A model generated the notes under the pieces. That model saw only the letters and a program-made list of their open reading frames with translations. It did not search any database and had not been told where the DNA came from. Of a stretch of 64,000 nucleotides of DNA, positions 9,455 through 21,324 are shown piece after piece. The position numbers were made by a program, and so were the translations under genes. The stretch comes from Cytidiella melzeri (Eukaryota; Basidiomycota; Agaricomycetes; Polyporales; Irpicaceae): the NCBI GenBank assembly GCA_022592445.1, contig JABYQR010000026.1, positions 171,347 through 235,346 of the forward strand. Direction: 5' to 3'. Positions within the stretch are counted from its first letter, which is position 1, and every line of letters begins with the position of its first letter.

Positions 9455-10741
9455 TCAAGCCGATGGGCGGTTGGTCTGCTCCTTGAGTGCAAGAAGTTGT
9501 TTTGAACGGAATGCCTCGTAGTGAATTTGGGCAGTCGTTTCGATGAGGTCCTGCAAATGCGTGCTGGACACCACGAGTATCGTCAGACCAATATTCGAAT
9601 GTAATGAGGCCAAAATCATGTACTAACCGGGTGAGGAAGTTACGCAGGTACATAAATTCACAGTGCCTTTCGTTTTCAACAGCCACCACACCCCATCGGT
9701 TCTTGCGGCCCCGGACAGACTTGCCGTCAATGATCACACTTTGCTCTGAACCGACAACAGCGAAAGGGATCATGTCCTATCAGGTCGTTGATTTAGACCG
9801 CGCCCAAAAAGATGTCAAAGTAACGAACCCTAATGCTCTGATTGAGCTGAACCTCCTCCTCATCGTTCTCTTCGGTGTCGAAGGGGTAGAGACGAATGTT
9901 GTGGTATGTCATCTCAGCGCGAATCTGCACAACAGGGGTAAGCGCTGGAATCGACCATAAAAGCTCTATAGTGTACCTTGTGCTTGAACGCCTCTCGTTC
10001 TTCCAGGGTCAGCGAGTCAGACTTAGCAATGACAGGAACGACGTTGACGACTTCGCTGAGTTTCTTCATCACAATAATGTCTATGGCACGGAGGGAATGG
10101 CCAGTCGGGTTGATGAAGTACAGCGCGCAGTGAATACGTGTGTCCTGAATATGACGGTCACGCATAGCTGTTAGCTCTTTACGAAGGTACGCGCTGTGCT
10201 GGTCCTTGATATACTTGATTATAGGATCCCAGCTGCGAAAAGTCAGCTGCGTGCTTGCGCATTTTGGTGAGATGAATGAGCCTACCAGCCCTCGTTGTTG
10301 ATTTGGTCGCCGTATCCAGGAGTGTCAACAATGTTGAGTCGCAGCTTGACACCATTTTCGACAATGACTGCACAGCTTCAGCATACCATTCGTTGAGTTG
10401 AGTAATTTGCATCCAAACGCACCATGAGACACCGGGTGAATCTCAGTTGTCTGCCTCACTGGCTCATCAGCAGCCATACGTCCCTTGGAATCCATCAAGT
10501 GGGACGCGAAAATGGTGTTAATCATCGTCGACTTGCCCAAGCCTGTCTGACCTGGTAGATTTACGACATCCACCTCAGCAAAGGACGCGCAGAACGCGCA
10601 GAAAACGCCAACACACGCACCGACGACGATTACGTTGAATTGGAAACCGCGCTTCAAGAGCTTGTGCTCAATCTGTGCAGTAATGCTGTCGAAGCCGACA
10701 TAGGAGCTTGCGCGAATCTCTTCAATGGCTGGAGAGGCCAT
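9455..10741 (-). CDS. CDC10: Septin, Cdc10 type
   Basis: GTP-binding septin that assembles into hetero-oligomeric filaments at septa and growth sites. Start [20 protein letters not shown], close to the start of yeast Cdc10. Conserved parts in order: [19 protein letters not shown]-loop GQTGLGKST after an in-frame intron, INTIFASHL, switch [37 protein letters not shown], the guanine-specificity motif [49 protein letters not shown] and the C-terminal [19 protein letters not shown]. Like Cdc10 it lacks a long C-terminal coiled coil, ending KEQTNRPSA at 9455. At least five introns are inferred. Shares a divergent upstream region with the gene at 11071. Confidence 0.93.
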
Positions 10742-11070
10742 AACAGTCTACACAATGGCGAACGAGGGAAGGGAGCGACTTGAAGTGGTCCGAAAAAGCA
10801 GTTTGCTGGTGAGAGACCAGGCGAGAGGCGCTGGAGACTCGTTCGAACGTTGTTACCAACATTCACTTACTGGGATAAGTAATATTTCATACTCCGAAAG
10901 TAACTCGAGACTTGTCTGTTCGTGTATTGAAACGTGCTCAACTCGAATTCCTCTCCTCCTACCGCGACATCTGCAGATTTGCTCATTTACTCGCGAAATT
11001 GTGACATAGACCACGACGACCACGACGCGCACGACGCGCAGACTAACGTTTTGCAACCACCCCATTCGCA
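10742..11070. promoter_or_regulatory. Divergent intergenic region, CDC10 / 11071 gene
   Basis: About 330 bp between two divergently transcribed start codons. No gene seen. Probable shared promoter; short repeats of CGACGACCACGACGCGCACG type occur near 11013-11040. Confidence 0.4.
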
Positions 11071-14000
11071 ATGCCTGCTTCAACGCGGTACTCTAGGACA
11101 ATCAGCCCGACGCGGTCCACGTCTCATTCTGCCAGTGGTACAAACTACACCCAGCAACAGTTATCCAATGTCGTGAAGAAGCTGGCTATTGAAGGGAAAG
11201 CCGAGAGGGGCCCTGATGGCAAGGGCGACGGTGCTTCCCTCAAAATGTACCTAAAGGTTAGCGCATACATACAAATGTGGTAGATGAATGTTCACGACGC
11301 GTCCGTCAACAGATCGCGCTACCTTTGAACAGTATAGTTCCAGGCAGCACCGTCCCGCTGTTTAAAGGTTCGTATGGCTCTCCTTCAGTGATGTACCAAT
11401 CTCACGCAGCGCGTCGTGACAGAGGAAAACTTGAAGATCCTCGATTCACAAGTTCACCCCTTGGACAACAACTCGGCTCCATATAACTTTTCCACCACAA
11501 CATGCCCTCTTCTTCGAAAGGCCGGACGCGCGCTGAACCTTTCTGCCCGCCTAAAGGACTCGTACATGTCCTTGTTCGGACCAAGCGTATCCTCCTCCTC
11601 CTCGGCTTCAAGCGCTGCACCACTTGAAGACAGATACACTGGCCACATCCTCGTCAGTGGATACAACGTCTCTTATGTGCTTCCTAAGGATCTACCTTCG
11701 AGATCAGCTGTCGCAGGCAGTATAGGCAGAAGGACGACTTCCCCTGAGATTCAGTTCATGGCTGCAATTGATATGTGGGCACCATTCCTGACTAAACCCC
11801 CGTATTCCCCCTACTTGGTACGTACATGTCAAGCCCCAAAGCTCGCGTATTCACGGAAATGCTTTAGCTGTCTCTGCCGGTACCGAGATGTCTCTCCAAC
11901 CACATACGCTTACGGATCTTCCCTCCAAATACCCCAAGCTTATCAGCGTCCTTGGCTTCGCTGTCTTCCGTTGAGGGTGAAGCGAGCACGTGGGATTTGA
12001 CTTCTGACCCGCATGTTACTCGAAGTGCTTCGAAGCGACTGCAACGATCGCACTCGTTCCAGAACTTTGCCGACGACGATACCAGCGACTCGTCCACCAC
12101 AGGCTTCTCGGATGGCTACGGAATTCAAGGATCTTTCCCGAGTACTGATCGCATGCGTGTCAGATGGGCTGCACCTTTGAAGTCAAGTGATGTTTCGGAA
12201 ACCAGCGACGGGCGAAGGCGAGTCGGTATAAAAGAGGTGAAGGGAGACATGTCATGTGTTATATTGGACAGAGTGCAAGGCAAGGGTAAAGATCGGGGAA
12301 GGGAGGAAGATGACGACGGTGAGGAAGGCGTGGTGATGAAGGTGGAATACACTGCCACTTGTAAGGGTGTCTGGTTCCCTGGAGTGGCGACAATGCTCGG
12401 GATGGACGTGAGTCTTGATGCTGGAGAGAGCGAAGTTCTGTGGGCTCCAGGAGAGGACTCAAAATGGGCAGTCACGGGTGGATCGGGCTTTACTGGATTT
12501 GCCGTTGGACCTCCGCCACGAACGCCTATGACAAGGCAGTCTTCCTCGGATGCACCGTCAATATACGTGTTACCCTCTACCCCAAATGGTCGACCTGACG
12601 ATCCACCGAAGACAAATGGGCACAAACCGTATACGTCAAATTCGTCAGCTTCTCTCTTGCGAGCACCTCTCCCTGCTCAGAATTTAGATGACTCCTCTTT
12701 TGAGAGCTCTCCTGCCACCACTCCCTTGTCCTCTATTGCGTCGCTCGCGACCATATCGTCCAGCCCAGAGCGCCGAAGGAGTAGAGCCTCCTCAGTCGCT
12801 GCCCGTACTGACACGGACATTGAAGTCGCGGAAGTCGCCCGACCTCCCAAAGTGCCTATTTCAATTCATCTCAATATGAACGAGCTTGTCCCACCGCAGA
12901 AAGGGCTGTTCACCTTTACGGTTTCAGGCACAATTTTGGTTGCCCCGCGCAGCAATCCTTTCCTCCTTTCTCGCGCTTCAGTTGACAATGTTGCTGTGGG
13001 AAGCAATGAGCCATTGCCGCTACCCCAGTTCCGCGTCCTCTCTGCTGAAAGGGAAAGCACGTCGACTATCGTGCTAAACGAACTGAACGATTCGGCCCTG
13101 GATATATTTCACTCAACTGGAAAACTTTCTGATCCTCAGTCTCGGAAAACCGTGCTGCAACCCGGAGGTCAGACAAAGTGTGGTACTGATGGTGCTCGCA
13201 TTGCCGTGCGCTCACTCACGCCCCCCATTAGCTACTCGTATCGCTCACGCAGAGAGGAATCGATGGACAGTGTGCGACGTCCCCCCAGTCGTCCCAGGAC
13301 ACCAAGCATTGGAATGCAACGGCAAGCATCTTCGTCAGCTCTCAGGCAGACGTTCTACATGGGTACACCGAAGCCGAAGCGAGACGGACCTTTGATGATT
13401 CCTCGAGTCGACGCCAAGGTCACTCCTCTGATACCGCAGGGATCTCCTATACCAACTGAATACGCTGTGCGCATATCCCTTCCCGCTCCGTCCGAGACAG
13501 ACTCGGAGTGGCTGGAGTTTGGTTTGGCACAGCCCTCTGAACCTCTGATCACTCAAGATGACTCAGGCTCATCGAAGCGTACACCAGGGAGCGGTGCTGC
13601 GAAGAGCGACGCTTTGCCCCCTCAAGTGCAGGTCGCGAGTGCAAGTTACGAAGGAGTACCGGTCAAGTTCGAGACGAGCACGATTGTCAGACCTGATGGC
13701 AAGCTTCCGGCATTGGGGTTGACGTTTGACGAAACGAGTGCGAAGGAGTGGATGACCTGGGTGAGGGTCCATGTAGGAGAGACTGGCGGAGGCGTTATGG
13801 AGGTCGTATATTTGGTGAAAACCGATCATCATGCTTCGAAGACCACCAAGAAGAGGAAGCGCAAGCATGATGCGGTCCTGAATGTTCTGCTGCCTACCTT
13901 TTCACTTCCGGTGGGTGTCATGGAAGTATCGATTGAGACTCAATCAGGTATGTTGTCGTAATGAGCAGTGGAGAAATTGTTGCTGAATTGAGTGCAACGT

Positions 14001-14727
14001 AGAATTTGAACTCGCTTCCCTACAGCACAATTTCACGCATCAACAGACGTCGTCTAATGGGCGAACACTTACTCAATACTCCCTGGAGGAGTACTTCTAT
14101 CCAAGCCTTGCTATTCATATCACCTCGACACACAAACGGGCCAGCTCCAATTGGCTCTATGCTTGGGGCTTACCTATGATGTTAGTTTGCACCATGGCGA
14201 CGGCTATGGCTATGCGTGTTATGGCAACCAACCAAACTCTACATGCTGAGCTAATGCAGTCTCAAGAAGCTATGGAGTCTTGCTCGAAGAAGCTTTTGAA
14301 CATCCCAGGGATCGAGTTCGAAACGGTGACGGTAACTGCGACCACCACTGTCTACGCTACCTCGACAGTATCGTCCTGTCGGCCGCCATCGAAATCTGAA
14401 CCTGTCTCCCTGGCAGTTGCCAGCACCTCACAGCCTACTTCTAGGGAATCCAAGACGAGCACTCAACCAACCGAGCCCTCGACAATGATGACCGTCACAC
14501 CGACTGTCCCTACAACCAGCAAGCCGTCCGCGACCCGCTCGCTTCCTGAAGACTCTGCGCTGCTACCAATAAACGATATGCCCTTCCTGTTCCCCATCCG
14601 CTTTGACATATCCTCCCTCGACATCCCGGACGCCGCTCGAAATACCGCGCACGTCGTCATGCGCGGGCTGGGCATTGCGTGGGAGTTCTGCCGAAAAGTA
14701 TATCATTATCCGCTAGATCCACCTTAG
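11071..14727 (+). CDS. Unrecognised large protein with one C-terminal membrane segment
   Basis: I do not recognise a named family; I take it to be a basidiomycete protein of unknown function. Start MPASTRYSRTISPTRSTSHS at 11071. Introns are inferred after 11256, after about 11367, at 11819 (donor GTACGTACATG) and at about 13949-14002. Exons join in frame into about 1,050 residues. Visible parts: Ser/Pro-rich N terminus, a conserved-looking block DRYTGHILVSGYNVSYVLPK, an acidic and Arg-rich linker, beta-rich stretches such as VPISIHLNMNELVPPQKGLF, a basic cluster KTTKKRKRKHD, one hydrophobic segment LYAWGLPMMLVCTMATAMAM, and a Thr/Ser-rich tail ending with a moderately hydrophobic C terminus. 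The arrangement suggests a tail-proximal membrane anchor with a large region on one side. No catalytic motif seen. Confidence 0.6.
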
Positions 14728-14940
14728 TTTCATTATTTGCGTCTGGACCAGTGCAATTGTTCTCTGTGCTTTACATATGTGTAGCTGTGCATATAATTTG
14801 CTTCATCAGGTAGTTTAATAGGATCAGTGGATTTGGATTGTATTCCGGTGTCAGGTGCGAAAATAAAAGGCTATTGACGAATAGATAGCGATAATATAAG
14901 AGTAGCATGGTTTCCGAGGAGAGGACTCAATATCACCCGT

Positions 14941-17900
14941 TCACTGCGCCTCTAGTCGACGTTTCTTACGAGGCGAACATGTCATCACAGCCGCTTCTCC
15001 TTCCCGTTGCGCCAGATCGACAGCGCCAGACTGCTCGAACGGTTCCAGTGGATCAACGTGCGGCATGCTATATTGCGTTGTGTCCAGCTGAGAATAATTG
15101 GCCTCCTCATCTTCTGACTCTGGCACAGCCGAGGGTTCTCGTTTCCGCTTGCTCTGCATCGCAGGGGCCTTCTTCTTCCTCTTTGGCTCCTCTTTGCCGT
15201 CCTCGCGGACATGACATACTTCAACTGGTATACCCGCTTGCAGCAGGACAGCTATCCAAGTCTAGCTCTGTCACGTCACCAAATTGATACTTGTCAGGCA
15301 GTAACGAGCTTACCTTTTGATTTTCTTGTAGACTGTCACCAGGACCTTTCACTTCAACGAACTTACACGTCGATAATTCATTGTTCCATATGATGAGGTC
15401 GGGAACACCAGACGTGCGATTGCCGTAGTCTTCAGCGAGGACCTGGCAGATGGCAGCTAAACCTGCAGAATCAAGATACTACAGACCATTGTTCAGCGCG
15501 GTAAGTAGTGTAGTGTGGGGTGTCTTGCACCTCAACAATCTCCAGCAGATCCTGCCTCTCAAAGAGGTCCCATCGCACGCCGACGCACACCCTCTTTTCT
15601 GGACCATGCTTGTCGTAAGACGCCGTCAACAGTTCCACTGCCTTGCCTTCCTTGATCTCGGCCAGCCGTGCTTGAAAAAGCTCCTGTCTGGACGTATAGA
15701 ACGTCTCTTCAGCGATGTCGAGGGGCGCGACTTGGTACATTGTCTCAAACGCCCCTGGAATCGGTGCGAAGATGATGTCCCAAAACAACAACCCAAAGAT
15801 GGTCGTGACAATCCGCCCTTCGCAGTGAAATCTATACCCGTTCTCAGCATTGGCTCTGATTCTCGTATGATGGTTGTGATACTCACCCCTTGTATCCAGA
15901 CGTCTCGTAATGCTGAAGAGCATACGTCTCGACGTTGACCTCCTCCTCATCTCGTCCTATCCATATCGACTTTCCAGTCCGCAGCACTTGTACCTTCAGT
16001 GCAGTTGATGCAGTCGCATTTTGAGTACCCCAAAGCTGGGAATCAGCATTAGCGAATTTGATGTGTTTGTTCTCTGGGACAGCAAGCTTCCCAGTGGAAT
16101 CAACCGTCAGGTGGACACGAATTCCAGTTATGAATTCTTCTTCTGCCTGCTGCAGACTAGCCGAGCACTGGACTCTCTCAACTTCCGGTATACTAAGCCT
16201 CTTCTCCAAAGTTCGGAGGCGTCGAAGAAGCTTTGGGCGGTATACTGGTGGATATAGTTAAAAGGGACTGTTCACATTAGCAGATGAAATACCGACTGAT
16301 ATGCGTGTCGTTGTCCTGCAGTGCCTCTATCACGCACTTGTATGCCAACTCCATACTCTGCCTGTCTTTAGGATAATGCGTCATCAGTATTGAAGCGCGG
16401 CGTTCGTGCCAACGACCTCTTCGTGCTCTCCGCCAACGACGCTGCGCGATCAGCTCGTCCAGGACTTCCACTTCTTGTTCGTATTCCTTCAGGATGCCGA
16501 GCGCTTCCGCTCCTTTGCAGACTATGCGCGTGAGAACATGTCCTAACGCCATTCCTCAGCACTGTTCGCCAGCACCATATGCCCTGTTGCCTTACCGTGA
16601 TGGAATCTCTCCAAACCGTTTCCTCGACCATCTTCTTCGCCCTCGACAGCCACGAGTTGCCTCCAAAGAGGATAAACCTTCTCGAAAACCGCCTTCACCT
16701 CTTTCGCATCTCTTGTCCTAGGTTTATCGTCTGTTGCAGTAAACTCGTTGAGACCGTGCGCTATGCTCGCCTCACGCTTATCAGGAGACTGCGTGTGCTC
16801 GCTCCGAAGTCGAATCACTGGTCCAGGAGTTTTGCTGGCCACGGAACGGGAACGAGCCCTCGAAGTACGGCTTTCGCCCGTGTTCCAAATCTCGTCTATC
16901 TGAGCCTCCCACTCGAGGGCAGCTTCGTATCGCAGAAGTGCTTCTCTGGACTCCCATATATTGACAACGCGGTTATACGGGACCTCCGCGTAGTTTCGTT
17001 TTTTACAGCGTGCTAAGATAGCTTGGGTGAGTAGAGCCGACGAGTATTGTGTACTGCATCGAGATAGTCGTTAGTGACATGGGGTCCAAGGGTTTAGCAG
17101 AGGTGCGCCGACCTTCGGAAGTAGACCACGTTCATGCGCTGAAATAATTTGACAATGTCAGGATTGAGCTTTATGCAAGCTTCTGTGATTTACGGCGTTC
17201 ATCTGTTGTGTCTCTATAATAGCAGAGAACACACCTAGCCTGTCCGTGACGATAGCGCGCAAGCTATCCTGTTGAGTCCTCTTCCCCTTCGTTTGCGACA
17301 TGTACGATGTCAAGGGAGTCTGGAATAACCTCTTCTTGACGGGGTTCTTCGCCTTTGAAGAAGATACAACAGAAAATGGGAGTGTAGCTTGGCCTAAAGT
17401 ACTTGTCAGGAGGACAGAAATCAAAGATTCTCGCTGCATCGATATGTATCAGAAGTACGGCAGGAATCACAAACGAGTAGCTTACCTTGTTCTCCTTCTT
17501 CTGAACGTGCATGATCTTTACTATCTCACGCAGCTCGTCGTTGTTCAAACATTCTAATAAATCTCGTAGGCTCGCACGAGACTCGTCGTCCGCGAACATG
17601 CTATAATCATGGTCATGGCTGGTAGCCAGGAGCGACGGCTTCGTCTCCATCTCCTGCTTCTTAAGTGTCAGGACGTCAGGTTTGAAGTCCTGTTCCTCAG
17701 TCAGGTCGATGATATCATCCCTCACTTCCGTCTTGACTTTCACCGCATCGTCTTCGAGAGATAGGGCTGTTGCTGAGGGTGCAGAAGTACATATCTCGCG
17801 CATAGCGGGTGCAATGTTTTCTCCTAGCTCCTGCTGATATTTGAGCTCGCCTAACCTGAGCCATTGGTCGGTTTTGCGAAGGCAGAGGCGAACGAATAGG

Positions 17901-18277
17901 TAACGAGCTGGATCTGCGTATACAATGAGAACAAATGCGAACCATCTAAGAACACGCGACATACATGACATCCTTTGATACCTTGCAAAACAAGCAACCT
18001 CTTCCTCATCGAAAAGATAACTTTCTGACTGTATCACAACATTGACCATCTCTAGGGATGCGCACAGTTCAGCAACTCGTACAAACGAAAAGGCAGGAAA
18101 GGACTTACCCTCAAACAAGGTCACATACATAGACTCGTGTTGGGTACCCCTCCCGTGGGATACCGCGGTCAAAGACTCCTTTGAACTGTCCAGGTCCAAG
18201 CTGTCATAAGGGCCTTCAATAACCTCGCTGTACACGAGCCTACCCGCCTCGCCAGCACGCGGCGACCCGAGGGACAT
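14941..18277 (-). CDS. FAN1: FAN1, Fanconi-associated structure-specific nuclease
   Basis: 5'-flap endo/exonuclease used in interstrand crosslink repair in the nucleus. The start is one of two Mets in frame (18298 or 18277); I chose 18277, MSLGSPRAGEAG. Family landmarks: SYLFDEEEVACFARYQRMS then ARYLFVRLCLRKTDQW and LGELKYQQELG (SAP-like region); an acidic insert DIIDLTEEQDF; DDESRASLRDLLECLNNDEL; a helical TPR-like region around 16600-16300 (GILKEYEQEVEVLDELIAQR and WHERRASILMTHYPKDRQS); YALQHYETSGYKGFHCEGRI; and the C-terminal VRR-NUC active site SGVPDLIIWN plus FVEVKGPGDSLQENQK followed by LQAGIPVEVCHV. The acidic and Lys residues of the PD-(D/E)xK core are present. No N-terminal UBZ finger seen, as I recall for fungal members. 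Basic tail PRKKRRLEAQ. More than ten introns. Confidence 0.92.
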
Positions 18278-18458
18278 TGTGTTCGCAGTGACTATCACAA
18301 TTGAGTATGAATGAGAGAGTCTGGAAGAAATGGACAGGCTATAAGAGGCGCAGTCGCGTAGGAAAGCTTCAGGGGTGGTAGCAGCTCATCAACAAGTCGC
18401 GGACAATGCAGCGCCTAACACGCGACGCGTTGTAACAGACGCGTAAGTTGTATCTCAG

Positions 18459-18466
18459 TCTAACGT
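18459..18466. repeat. Left copy of the KDZ 8-bp target-site duplication
   Basis: TCTAACGT immediately before the element; the identical octamer follows its other end at 27330-27337. Known: Zisupton/KDZ elements generate 8-bp duplications. Confidence 0.9.
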
Positions 18467-19303
18467 CACCTGGACCTCACCCATATCAATCCATATATGG
18501 CTGGCAAGCGCCCCCCAAAGGGCAGCCTTATACGGGCCACTTTTGCTTAGATTCACACACTAAGTAATAAACACCCAATAACTTGGAGATTTCCCTGTAG
18601 AGTATAGTGAGCGGCAAGCAATACACGAGGTCTTCAAAGTCTACGGCACGTGCTCGGTATGACGCGAGTGAGTCCAGAGCACGAGAGCTTCCATCAATAC
18701 TGAGTGTCATTCCGTGCCCGTTGTTGATACCATCAATACTGAGTGTCATTCCGTGCCCGTTGATGATACCATCAATACTGAGTGCCCGTCAATGGTACTG
18801 ACTTCTCCCATCAATACTGAGTGCTCCCAACGCCACTCCCCACCCTCCCGCCCTCCCGCCCTCCCCTTGGCGCCCACCTGTCAGCACTGGCTTCCCCCCA
18901 TCATTCCTCCCTTCCCTCCGTCGCTACCATCTTCCCGCCCTCCCCTTGGCGCTATCCCTTCTGCGCTGACGTCCCCCATCAATGCTGGATTCCCGTCGCT
19001 ACTACTGCCCTCCCGCCGTCCCGACTCTCCATGTTGACCTCCCTCTCCCTGCTCGCACCCCGCCTCAGCTCTCCACCAAGTCTCTCTCCAAGGACTCTAC
19101 CATGTTCATTATTGCCGCCCTCCCGCCTCCCACCTTTCACCTTCCGCCTCCCGCCTCCCGCCACTCTATGAAACTACCTCTTGTCGCTCGTATCCTGCCT
19201 CAGCTCTGCGCGCCGTCTCTCCATCTCCATTTCCAAGGACTCTATTGTACCTGAACAACCCCCATCAACGGTACCTGTCACCATCTTCTCTCAGGCGCCC
19301 CCT
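18467..19303 (+). repeat. Left long inverted repeat of the KDZ element
   Basis: Matches the reverse complement of 26713-27329 almost base for base from the tip to about 19048. The two arms agree again from about 19259 (CATCAACGGTACCTGTCA) to about 19303. The intervening 210 bp exist only in the left arm. Contains the four 39-bp iterated units and a CCCTCCCGCC-rich tract. Confidence 0.9.
18692..18847 (+). repeat. Four 39-bp iterated units, left arm
   Basis: The 15-mer CATCAATACTGAGTG starts at 18692, 18731, 18770 and 18809, exactly 39 bp apart. The remaining 24 bp of each unit diverge progressively. The mirror array is at 26973-27104. Likely transposase-binding iterons by analogy with subterminal repeats of other DNA transposons. 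Confidence 0.8.
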
Positions 19304-19452
19304 GCCTATCACCTCCGTACCTTATTTCGAGCGCTCCCCTTGTCAACACTATTCCTCTGATCTCAAGTCACACGGATGATAGCACAAAGGCACATGTAAA
19401 TTAGCAGTTCTCCGATGTATGCTACGACTACCACACAAATATCATGCATTAC

Positions 19453-21137
19453 TCATATCTCAGAACTGACAGCCGAGGCCTCCACCTGCGCCGCACTTTT
19501 TGACTTGGCATTCGGGCCTCTCTTCTTGCCCTTGTCTGCACGCTGCTTGCGGGGCTTCTTGGTGACGACAGAAGCGCCGCTGATAGCCAAGATGCTGGTG
19601 TACGGCGCGGTGTTTGATAGCACAGGCTGGTCACTTACCATCGCAGCACCCTGCATAGTTGTGTGGGTAGAGTCGATGGTCGAGGTCGAGGCAGAGGCAC
19701 TGCCGGGAGTAAATGTTGGCGGATCCGCGGGCGTGTCTGAGGAAAGAGCAGTCGAGGGACCATTGCCGCAGGCAGTGCCTGATGTCTCAGGCTGGCTGGC
19801 GGCAACCTTCTCCTTGAAACGATTGCTCTGCCAAGCTTCAAGCTCGGCCGGACTGAGTTGACGGAAATAGGTCGAGCCCGTGGACCACGCGTTGTACAGG
19901 GTCTGTAGCTCGAGCCGTGAGCCAATCGCGCCGGGGGAGACGAAGATGGGGAGGGGCCAGTTGACAACAATAATGCCAAACTTCTCCGTCAAGTGATGCT
20001 CGAAGTCTGTATAAAACATGCGCTTGATTTTGATTGGACGAGCGACGTCACCTACAATCTGGTTGTTAGTCATTTGTACCAGTAGCACGGCGGAATACAA
20101 CTCACATAGTCGGTCAAAGATGAGCTTGCTTGTCTTACTCTTGAGTTCCATCAGCTCCGTCACATAGCTGTTTGCTGTCCCTAAAAAGTTGTGCAGGCGA
20201 TAAGAAACCCTCAAGACGTTTCAAAGATCCCAATGTAAGACTCACCCTGAACGCCGCTGAGACAATAGCACTCGAACTTCCCCGCGAAGTCGGAGAGCGA
20301 TATCTTATTCGTGAGCTGGAAGAACTCGTTGACAGGATCTCCGGTGGTCCATACTTGAGGACAGACCACTGACTGACTGTCCGTCCGAACAGCGACCAGG
20401 AGCATCTCGAGCCCTGTGCGGTTGTGCAGCGCCTCCAGCTGTTGATACATCATGAGTAGTTAGCTACATTACAACCCGACTTTTACTTGCCTGATTCTGA
20501 ACGCTGCTCAGCGTAGCTCTCGCGTCGTGGAAGGCGTTCAACGGAACACTGTGAGCGGCAGTCTTCTTCATCTCTCTGAGTTCCGTGATGCGTGCCAAGT
20601 CGTCTTCGGTGGCCGCAGCTTGTTCTTCCTTGGACAGCGAGTTCCACTTGTCGCGGAGTCCCGCCACCAACACGTCGAGCTTAGGCCGAGGGGCTCCAGC
20701 AGGAAGAGCTGAACAGAACAGTATCAGTATCTTCATGTTTCAGTACTCAGGCTCGAACTGCTCGTACCGTCGTTCATGGCCTTGACCTCCTTCGACTGAA
20801 ACGCGTTCCAGCGGCTTGTTTGACGCGTCGATTTTTTCTTGCCGGACTGTTGGAGGAGCCTCTCGTACCAGTATTTGACACTGTGGGTACCGAGCTCCTC
20901 GAAGAGTGTCTCAGCCAGCTTCCACACTTGAGACAAGGTGTCGTTGAGCTTCTTATTGACATTCTCGTTCTTCTCCTTGCGCTGCTTGGTGCGGGCCTGT
21001 TTCTCTGCAGGCGTCTGAGACTTGTGCTGAGGATTCTTCGTCTTTGTTCGGTGACGCCACGGGATGCGAGTCCTCGCGGTACGGATCTCTCTGTTGCTGC
21101 TGAGGTACCGCTGAGCTTTGGTGACAACAACAACCAT
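19453..21137 (-). CDS. HMG-box-like accessory protein of the KDZ element
   Basis: Unnamed family that I associate with agaricomycete transposon-rich loci. Start chosen at MVVVVTKAQRYL (21137). The N-terminal part is very basic (TPAEKQARTKQRKEKNENVN) with a predicted helix (LSQVWKLAETLFEELGTHSV). An HMG-box-like pair follows across an intron: SRWNAFQSKEVKAMND then LPAGAPRPKLDVLVAGLRDK and WNSLSKEEQAAATEDDLARI. Next are PLNAFHDARATLSSVQNQ, LEALHNRTGLEMLLVAVRTD and MFYTDFEHHLTEKFGIIVVN. The C terminus is Ser/Thr/Pro-rich with a basic run TKKPRKQRADKGKKRGPNAK that could be a nuclear signal. Four or five introns. Being inside the transposon boundaries and divergent from the transposase, it is probably a cofactor for DNA binding or targeting; that role is inference. 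Confidence 0.6.
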
Positions 21138-21324
21138 TGCTGCGAAGAATTCAAGAGGAGCAAAGACAACGTACGAGCTCACTGATATTGCGCAGAGCCT
21201 GGCAGATTTTCACAGTCAACGGAGTCACGTTTGCATTGCACAGTAACCGAATATCAAGGACATCAAGCAACAGGTCAAAAAAAAGTAGCAAGAGGCAATT
21301 GCAGCAGCATATTGGGTGAGCCTG

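Noticed and set aside
10573..10640. Insertion in the CDC10 P-loop region
   Set aside because: The extra in-frame codons between VIVV and GQTGLGKST are an intron with good GT..AG signals that happens to lack a stop.
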